A stretch of 20,000 bases of DNA from Eimeria necatrix (taxonomy: Eukaryota; Apicomplexa; Conoidasida; Eucoccidiorida; Eimeriidae), in NCBI RefSeq assembly GCF_000499385.1, contig NW_013652280.1:1-20000 (forward strand), read 5' to 3'. Positions within the stretch are counted from its first letter, which is position 1. Each line of letters begins with the position of its first letter. The position numbers were made by a program, and so were the translations under genes. This document shows positions 8,940 through 17,694 of the stretch, one piece after another. The notes under the pieces were generated by a model. The model saw only the letters and a list, made by a program, of their open reading frames with translations, ran no database searches and was not told the origin of the DNA.

Positions 8940-9590
8940 AAAAACGCTGGCTAGCTGCGTAGCTAGCTGGTTCAGCTAGTAGCTAGCTGCGGCAGCTAAC
9001 TGTGCCAGCTGGCATTCTAGCTGCAGCAGCTAGCTGCAACAGCAAGCTGCAGCAGCTTGCTGCAGCAGCTAGCCGCCTGAGTTGGCTGGAGCAGCTAGCT
9101 GCGTAAGCTGGCAGCATTAGCTAGCTGCAGCAGCTAGCTGCAGCAGCTCGCTGCGGCAGCTAGCCGCGTAAGCTAGCCCCCTGACCTAGCTGCGACAGCT
9201 AGCTACGACAGTAGCTAGCCGCCGTAGTTGCCAGCTGCAGCAGTTCCCTGCAGCATCTCGCCACAGCAGCTAGCCACAACAGCTCGCCGCAGCAGCAGCT
9301 AGCTGCTTCAGCAGCTAGCTGCTTCACTCGTTAGCCGCTCCATTGGCTAGCCGCTCCATTGTCTAGAAGCTCCATTGGCTAGCTGCTGCGTTGGCTAGCA
9401 GCTCCAGTGGCTAGCCGCTCCACTGGCTAGCAATTTCCTTGGCTAGCAGCTTCCTTGGCTAGCAGCTTCCTTGGCTAGCAGCTGCTGGATACCTCCTGCT
9501 GGCTAGCAGCTAGCTGCTGGAGGCTAGCAGCTAGTTGCTGCCGTCCAGCAGCTAGCTTCTAGACAGCAGCAGCTAGCTGCTGGTGGCTAG
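8940..9590 (+). repeat. Degenerate GCTAGCTGCAGCAG repeats
   Basis: Mixed GCTAGC and GCAGCAG words, then TTGGCTAGCAGCTCCA-like units at 9345-9480. Transitional between the tetranucleotide and the minisatellite. No gene seen. Confidence 0.85.
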
Positions 9591-9904
9591 CTGTCGGAGG
9601 ATAGCAGCTGCTGGCTAGCAGCTGTTGGCTAGCTGCCGGTGGCTAGCTGCTGGTGGCTAGCTGCTGGTGGCTAGCTGCTGGTGGCTAGCTGCTGGTGGCT
9701 AGCTGCCGGTGGCTAGCTGCCGGTGGCTAGCTGCCGGTGGCTAGCTGCTGGCTGCCGGTGGCTAGCTGCTGGTGGCTAGCTGCTGGTGGCTAGCCGCTGG
9801 TGGCTAGCTGCCGGTGGCTAGCTGCCGGTGGCTAGCCGCTGGTGGCTAGCTGCTGGTGGCTAGCTGCTGGTGGCTAGCTGCTGGCTAGCTGCTGGTGGCT
9901 AGCT
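9591..9904 (+). repeat. 14-bp minisatellite abutting VPS18 stop
   Basis: Unit GCTAGCTGCTGGTG, with a T/C variant at the GCTGCYGG position, about 20 copies with occasional shortened units. The final GCTAGC contains the VPS18 TAG on the - strand. Confidence 0.94.
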
Positions 9905-10034
9905 GTGTTCGGGCCTGAGGGCCCAGTCCAGCAGCAAAGGCCCGTCTGCGGGCCCCAGCAGCGGCACTTGCAAAGAGCGGATCATGAGGCTGCCGCAGAG
10001 GAGGCACTCTTGGGCCAGCAGCCCGTCGAGTGCG
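9899..10034 (-). CDS. VPS18: VPS18 exon 19 (RING end and stop)
   Basis: Acceptor CGTGTGCAG ends at 10035. Encodes ALDGLLAQECLLCGSLMIRS, a close match to LDELVAAECVYCGELMIRS, supplying the last CxxC of the RING. TAG stop at 9901-9899 lies in the GCTAGC of the adjoining minisatellite. Confidence 0.92.
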
Positions 10035-10042
10035 CTGCACAC

Positions 10043-10086
<44 letters not shown>

Positions 10087-11215
10087 GGCTGTGGGGCCCC
10101 ACACTGTTGTTTCTCGGGCCACGTACGCACCCCACTACTCCTTATTCTCTTCTACTCAACTGCGCTGCCTCCCACTCACTTCCTCCGCTTCGCTGCTGCT
10201 GCTGCTGTGCTGCTGCTGCTGCTACGCTGCTGCTGTTGCTGCTACGCTGCTGCTGCTGCTACGCTGCTGCTGTTGCTGCTATGCTGCTGCTGCTGCTTCT
10301 GCTGCTACGCTGCTCCTGCTCCTGCTGCGCTGCTGCTGCTACACTGCTGCTGGTGCTACGTTGCCACTGCTGCTACTCTTCTGCTGCTGCTACGCTGCTG
10401 CTGCTACTATGCTGCTGCTGCTGCTATGCTGCTGCTGCTGCTGCTATGCTGCTGCTGCTGCTGTGCTGCTGCTGCTGCTGCTGCGCACTCTTCTAGGGCC
10501 TCCACCTCCGGAGAGTCCTCCTTAATTGCTGCTGCCAGCGCCGCCACGCTGCGGTCAAATCTCCCCAGCTCTTCCGCGTCTGCAGCAGCCCCACACAAAC
10601 ACGCGGGGGCCCACAGTCTGAGCCAGGGGCCCTCAGGGGCCCCCCAGGGGCCCCCTGGGGGCCCCCCAGGGGCCCCCTAGGGGCCCCCCAGGGGCCCCAG
10701 AAAGCCCCAAAGGCCCCAATTGCCCTGCAGACCCTCAAGACCCCTAAGATCCCCAAGACGCCTAGGAGGCCCCGCTGGGGGCCCCCCTGGGCCTTTGGAA
10801 GCTCTAGAAGGGCCCCCAGGGGGCCCCAGGGGCCCTCAAGAGCTTTGGGGGCCCCGCCGGGGGCCCCGGGGGCCCCCGAGGGGTACTTACTCATGGCGGG
10901 GATTAGAAGGGCCTGGACGCATGCAGCATGCATGCAGTGGCCGCAGCGGAAGGCGAAGAATTTGCTGCAGACAACTGCAGCGCCGCAGAGGTCGCAGAGC
11001 TGCGCCGCGTCGATCACCAGGCACCTGCGAGCATTTTGGGGGAATTTTCGGTTTTTATTTCAATTATATTTAATTAATTTCATTTATTTCATTAAATAAT
11101 TCAAAAAAAACGAAAAATTCAGCAAAAACGAAAAAAATGAGCCTGCTGCTGCTGCCCCATGATGCGCCAAACGCAAGACACTGAGCTGTACGTACACCCC
11201 ACCTGGAGGCGTGGC

Positions 11216-11262
<47 letters not shown>

Positions 11263-12081
11263 GCAGCGGAATGCAGCTTTGTGGTTTAGGGTTTAGGGCT
11301 GGGGTTTGGGGAGTGGGTGCGAGAGGCTGCTGAGGGTTTAGGGTTTGGCCTGCAAACCCTAAACCCTCAGCAGCGCCGCAAACCCTAAACCCTCAGCCGT
11401 GGTGGGAAGCAGTACTTTTGATTGACGGCCTGCAGCTGGTCTTTCAAGTCCCTAATGGCGCTGAGGTGCTGCTTCAGGGCGTTGCTGCTGCTGCTGCTGC
11501 TGCGCTGCGCTGCTGCTGCTGCTGCGCGCAGCGCGGGGGCCACGTCTCGCAGCAAAGCTGCGTCGGGCAGCAGTGGCAGCAAGTCCTTTAAGCGAACACA
11601 GGCCAAACCCCAAACCCTAAACCCTAAACCCTAGCAGCAGCAGTAGCTGAGTTTTCCCAAACCCGCCGAGTCCCTAGACCCCAGCAAGATGCAGCCCTAA
11701 ACCCTAAACCCTAAACCCTAAACCCTAGCAGCAGCAGCAGCAGCCCGCCTCTCCTGCTGTCCCAGCCCGCCTGGTCCCTGGACCCAGCAAGGGACCTTAA
11801 ACCCTAAACCCTAAACCCTAAACCCTAGATCGCAGCCTGACTTGTATATTGATGCAGTGGTTGGAGCGCTCAACCAGCGCCAGCAAAGAAGCCCCATCTT
11901 CCCTTTCCCCCTGCGGGAATCGCAGCGCAGCAGCAGCAGCAGCAGCAGCAGGTGCAGCAGCAGCAGCAGCAGGTGCAGCAGCAGCAGCAGATGCAAGAGG
12001 CAGAGCAGCAGCTGCAGCTGGTTCAGCAGCACCATGCTACCTCGGGCCCGAACGGCAGCCTACAACTGAAGTGCTGCACTT

Positions 12082-12113
<32 letters not shown>

Positions 12114-12405
12114 CCTCGGAGCTGCAGCAGCAGCCTCGGCTTCATGGAGCAGCAGTTCCAACCCCGCACAGCAGCAAGAATAGTCGCGGCCATATTCGGC
12201 AGCAGCAGCAGCAGCAGCAGCAGTCTCAGCCGCAAGCGTCAGCAGCAGCAGCACGAGACAGATACAGCAGCAGGAGCAGCAGCAGCTACAGTTGCAGAAG
12301 CAGCAGCAGCAGTAGCAGCAGCATTGCGTCAGCAGCAGCAGCAGCAGCAGCACCATGAAGCGGCCGCCGCCGCCGCCGCAGCAGCAGCAGCCACGGCAAG
12401 GGGCG

Positions 12406-12452
<47 letters not shown>

Positions 12453-13111
12453 CCACGTAGCGGCAAATGTCCCCCCAAAGTCTCTTTTTCAAAACTTCAT
12501 CGCTGCAGCAAGCTGCTGCTTCTTCCGCTAGCTGCAGGTCCGAAGCAGCTAGCGCCAGCCGCACGGCTTCCTGCAGCGCAGCACGCAAACCCTAAACCCT
12601 AAAGCCTAAACCCTAAACCCTAAGCCCTAAGCCCTAAACCCTAGACCCTAAACCCTGAATCCCAAACTCTAAATCACGAACTCTGAACCCTAAGCCCTGG
12701 GTACTAAACCTTGCACCCCGAACCCCACGCTCTACGACCTAAACCCTTGACCACGAACACTAAACCCTAAACCCTAAACCCTAAACCCTAAACCCTGGGG
12801 CTTGCCTGGTAGCGCTTGAGGTGTACGTACAGCAAAACCACCGAACGCCACTTCCCCTTCGCTTCGCAGTGGCGTAGAGACACCAGAGCGTCGAAGTTGC
12901 CGCCGCTTTCCTGGCCGCAGCCAAACCCTAAACCCTAAACCCTAAACCCTAAACCCTAAACCCTAAACCCTAAACCCTAGTGGCTGCAGGGGCTCGCAGC
13001 ACTTACTGTGATGGCCGAGGCCAACTCCGCCTCGGAGTCGTCAGGGGCTTCCGCCAGCAGCAGCAGCAGCGCCGTCCCCACGCCTGCAGGCGACGCCCAG
13101 CTGCAGCAGCA

Positions 13112-13151
<40 letters not shown>

Positions 13152-13791
13152 CTGGGGAGTCCGCTCGCCTGCAGCGAGCCTCCTTTGCCGAACGGGAAAA
13201 CAATTCCTACACAGAAGCAAACAGCTGTAGCCGTAAATCCCCAAACAGCCCGAGGCGGGCACCTAAACCCTAAACCCTAAACCCTAAACCCTAAACCCTA
13301 AACCCTAGGCAGGCCCTTAACTTGGGAGACAAGACATCCTTACCGGTTTTGCTTGCATTCTGCTCAGTGAAGTGCTTCGTGAGCTGCACGGCGGCTTTCC
13401 AACACGCGTAGCTTCTGCTGCTGTAGCTGCTGCTGCTGTTGCTGTTGCTGCTGCTGCTGTTGCTGCTGCTGCTGTTGCCGCTGCTGCTGCTGCTCTGCTG
13501 CTGCTGGTCCCGCTGCAGCAGGACCACGGGCAGCATGAGGGAGGGCAGCAGCCGCCAGGGCTGCAGGCCGCTGAGCTCCGGGCGCTTTGCTGCAGCAGCA
13601 AAGTGCTGCGGGCGGTGCAGCAGCAGCAGCGGGGCATAGGAAGCAAAAGAGCTGCAGCGAACCTCGGGATCTTTTATTGCAACAATTGCTTCTGCAGCAT
13701 GTCAAGCAGCCCGCATGCAAAGTGTGGCCTTCAGGTGTACAGACACCTCGCCGCGCTGCGCTGCCAGTGCCTGCTGCTGCAGCAGCAGCAG

Positions 13792-13823
<32 letters not shown>

Positions 13824-15863
13824 GCTGCAGTGGGCCCACCTAGCGCATCGCGGTACTGCGCGGAATTCAAAAACAAACGAGCGCATGCATGTTCGTCTCC
13901 AATCAGCAGCAGAAAGTCCCGCAGCAAGCCGCTGCGGCCGCTGCTTTGCAGCAGGCCTACCACCGTCGCCTGCAGCAGCAGCAGCAGCAGCAGCAGCAGC
14001 GCAGCAGCAGCAGCTAGCCCTTGCTCCCCCAGTCAACAGCAGCAGCGGGAGATGCAGCGCTCCGGCCGCAGACGCAGCGAAGGCCCCACACGCGTGCAGC
14101 AAGATGCTGCAGGCTAAGCAGCAGCTCCCCGCTGCAGCAGCAGCAGCAGCAGCAGGGAGAAGCGCGCAGCAGCAGCAGCAGCAGCAGCAACAGCAAAAAA
14201 GTTCATTCAGGGCTCAGCCGCACATGCAACTCATTGACATGCTTGAACTCGCTCAGCAGCTGCCGCAGTTCCTGCTGCGTCCGCTGCTGCGCCTCTTGCA
14301 GCGCAGCAACTTGGCTGCTGCTTGCTGCTGCTGCTGCTGCTGCTTCCCCTTCTCCTGCTGCTGCTGCTGCTGCTGAAAGCGGCGGCGAGGCCGCCCGCAG
14401 CGCCTCTGCGTCTAAGGCATTTAGCTGCTGCAGCAGCAGCCGCAGCAGCCACGCGAACAGCACCACTTGCTGCGGGGATGGCCGGTCCCCCGGCGCAAGG
14501 CTGCGCAGCAGCAAGCACTCCTCTAAACCCTAAACCCTAAACCCTAAACCCTAAACCCTTAACCCTAAACCCTAAACCCTGAATCCCTGTCGCAACTCGC
14601 CGCTGGCTCGGCGCGTAGGCAAAGCCGCGAATATTTCCTGTTTCAGCAAAACCCTAGGGTTTAGGGTTTACGGTTCAATCTAAAACCCTACACCCTCTTA
14701 AACCCTAAACCCTAAACCCTAAACCCTACAGACTCACAACTGGTAGCTTCTCTGCGCCATCTTCTGTGGGGCTGCTGTCTCTGCGAGCTGCTGCAGCTTG
14801 GCTGTCACGTACACCCGGAGGGCCTGCAGCAGCTGCTGCTCTTGCTGCGGCAGCTGCTGCTGCAGCTCCAGCAGCAAGCAGCAGGCGTCGTCGAAGCCGA
14901 CGCTGCAGCAGCTCGCCAGCGCAGCAGCAGCAGCAACCCACTCCTGCTGCAGCAGCAACGCTTTCGCTTTGCTGCGCAGCACTATTTCTCGCTGCTGCAG
15001 CGTGCGGCAGGCAGCTAGGGCCCCGGAGTAGTCATCTGTATATACACCCCACACCCCACACCCCACACGCGGCGAGCTGCAGCAGCTGCAGCAGCTGCAG
15101 CAGCTGCAGCAGCTGCAGCAGCTGCAGCAGCGTCGGGCTAAGGAGACTCCTGCTGCTGCACTTTTCTGCAGCGGCAGACGTCTGGCGGCGCAGCAGCAGC
15201 AAAAGCTGCACCAAGAGCTGCAGCTGCAACGACTGCAGCAGCAGTAGTTGCTGCAGCAACAGTTGCTGCTGCAGCGGCAGTAGCTGCAGCAGCAGCAAGT
15301 CCTCTGGGGCATCAGTGTGGCTTTATTTCATTTGCTGTAGCTCCAACGCTGCTGCCAGCAGCAGCAGCAGCTCACTGCGAGACAGCAGCAGCTCCCAAAC
15401 ATTGGCATCTTCCTGCTGCAGCAGGAGGTGGGCAGCGAACTCCGTGGTCAGCAGCAGAAGCCCCTTGCTGCTGCTGCAGCAGCTGCTGCTGCTGCTGCAG
15501 CTGCTGCTGCTGTCCTGCAGCAGCTGCAGCGCCTTCCCGTAAAGGTGCTGCGGCAGCGAGAGAGACATGCTCTGTACAGACACCCCAAACCCAAAGCCAA
15601 GCAGCAAAAGCCTTAAGCAGCAGCAAGGACTCCCAGGCGCAGCAGCAGCAAACTCCCAGTGCTGCTGCAGTGCTGCTGCAGTGCTGCTGCAGTGCTGCTG
15701 CAGTGTTGCTGCAGTGCTGCTGCAGTGTTGCTGCGGGTGAACAGAAGCTAAGATGCAGCCAAAGCACAGCAGCTAAATTGCAAGTGTAGCGCAGCACAGC
15801 AGCAGCACTGCTGCTGCTGTGCTGCTTTAGCTGTGCTGCTGTGCTTCTGTGCTGCTGCTGCTG

Positions 15864-15896
<33 letters not shown>

Positions 15897-16019
15897 GGGC
15901 CTACGTATTGTCTGGAGATTTTGGAGTAGGCGATGACGCAGTGCTCGTAAAGAAAAAGAAAATGTTTTGAAGAAACAGCAAAAGCTAATGGCTGCGGCCG
16001 TTGCTGCGGGTTGAGGGCG

Positions 16020-16054
<35 letters not shown>

Positions 16055-16675
16055 AGCGCTGTAGTTGCTGCTGCTCGCAGCAGCTACCAACGAAGCTGGA
16101 GGCAGCAGCACCACTGCGGGCGGGAACGACAGCAAGTTGCCGCTGCTGCCCGCCGCTGCTGCTGCTGCTGCTGCTGCTGCTGCGGGCAGCCGCAGCTCCC
16201 CTATCAGCAGCCCCACCCTGAGTCACAGGCAGCACGCAAACCCTAAACCCTAAACCCTAAACCCTAAACCCTCGATAAACTGGTCCTGCGGCTTTACGGT
16301 TTGCTGCTTACGGAGAAAGCCAATGAACAGTGAAGACAGCAGCAGCAGCGCTGGGGCCCGCGCTGCTGCTGCTGCTGCTGCTGTCCACAGCAAGGTAGCT
16401 GGGAGCAGCAGCAGCAACACCACCAACCCCGAAGAAGCAAAGCAGCTGTGTGTCTGTAGCCACCAGAACAGCCACGCGGGCATCGGGGCCCAGCTGCAGG
16501 AAAACCCCAGAACCCACGGCCCTAAACCCTAAACCCTAAACCCTAAACCCTAAACCCTAAACCCTAAACCCTAGACTCGACGCAGGGGCTCCTATCAGGC
16601 GTCACTAGCTCGTATTTGACGGCGCGCGATCACAGCAGCAAGAGCAGCGGCAGCAGCAGCAACTCATAACAGCAC

Positions 16676-16723
<48 letters not shown>

Positions 16724-17645
16724 ACCTCACCCCCGCAGAGACAACAGCAAGGCTTAGGGCTGGGGTTGCCTTTGGCAGCTGCAGCAGCAGCCGCAGCTGC
16801 CGCTCTTTGCCGCCGCTAATAAGGCACTCCATGACGCTGCCGCAGCGGGTTCCTGCAGCAAAACCCTAAACCCTAAACCCTAAACCCTAAACCCTAAACC
16901 CTAAGTCTAGCAAGCCTCACTTCCCGCCTTTTCCCTCCTGCAGTAGCATCCAGTAGCTGCTGCAGTGCAAGGCAGTTCGAACACGCCAAACCCTAAACCC
17001 TCAGCCGCAGCCCCAAACCCTAAACCCTAAACCCTAAACCCTAAACCCTAAACCCTAAACCCTAGAGCGCACCTAGGAGAAAGGCGCAGGCGCCGTCATC
17101 TGCTGCTTGGGGCCTCCAGGCTATACACTCAATTATTTTTCCTTTTAGCTGCTGCAGCACAGCAGCAGCACGGCTGCTGCGGTGTACGTACACCGTAACC
17201 CCGTTTGCTGCTGCAGCAACCAAGTGGCTGCCGGAAGGCGACAGGAACAAACGCCGCAGCTGCAGCTGCTCTGCAGCACAAACCCTAAACCCTAAACCCT
17301 AAACCCTAAACCCTAAACCCTAAACCCTAGGTCTCACACAAAACCACGTGCCTTTGTAGACGCGCTGCACCCCACGCGCCCGACCCTCACCCCTAAACCC
17401 TAACCCCCAATTCCCAAACCCTAAACCCTAAACCCTAAACCCTAAACCCTAAACCCTAACCCTTGAAGCTGGCGAATTCAATGAGCTGCATTTGCTGGTT
17501 TTCTCCTTCGCAGCGAATGAGAGTCCCGTCCACAGTTGCGATGTACGTACACCCCGCAGCAGCAGCAGCAGCAGCAGCACCGCGCCGCGAGTGCAGCGAG
17601 GGGCCCCCCGAAAGCCGCAGAATCCGCAGCTGCAGCGAAGGCCAC

Positions 17646-17694
<49 letters not shown>

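Noticed and set aside
7591..9898. CRISPR array or integron-like repeats
   Set aside because: Repeats are contiguous tetra- and 14-base tandems with no unique spacers, in a clearly eukaryotic context.
10030..10680. Long + strand frames of poly-Ser/Cys/Leu over VPS18 introns 17-18
   Set aside because: Composed of triplet repeat with no conserved motif; the VPS18 exons 17-19 on the - strand explain the region.
13372..14376. + strand 334-codon frame across VPS18 exons 9-11
   Set aside because: Repeat-driven open frame; the - strand holds conserved solenoid helices with matching splice phases.
15323..15375. Continuation of VPS18 exon 7 through LLLLLAAALELQQMK
   Set aside because: The donor GTGAGC at 15375 joins to DYSGALAACR in phase and fits the alignment better; the longer reading has no usable donor.
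17338..17364. Possible extra VPS18 exon encoding RVYKGTWF or a shifted frame
   Set aside because: Including it gives an in-frame TAG or wrong phase at exon 2, whereas exon 1 joins exon 2 directly in phase with good alignment.
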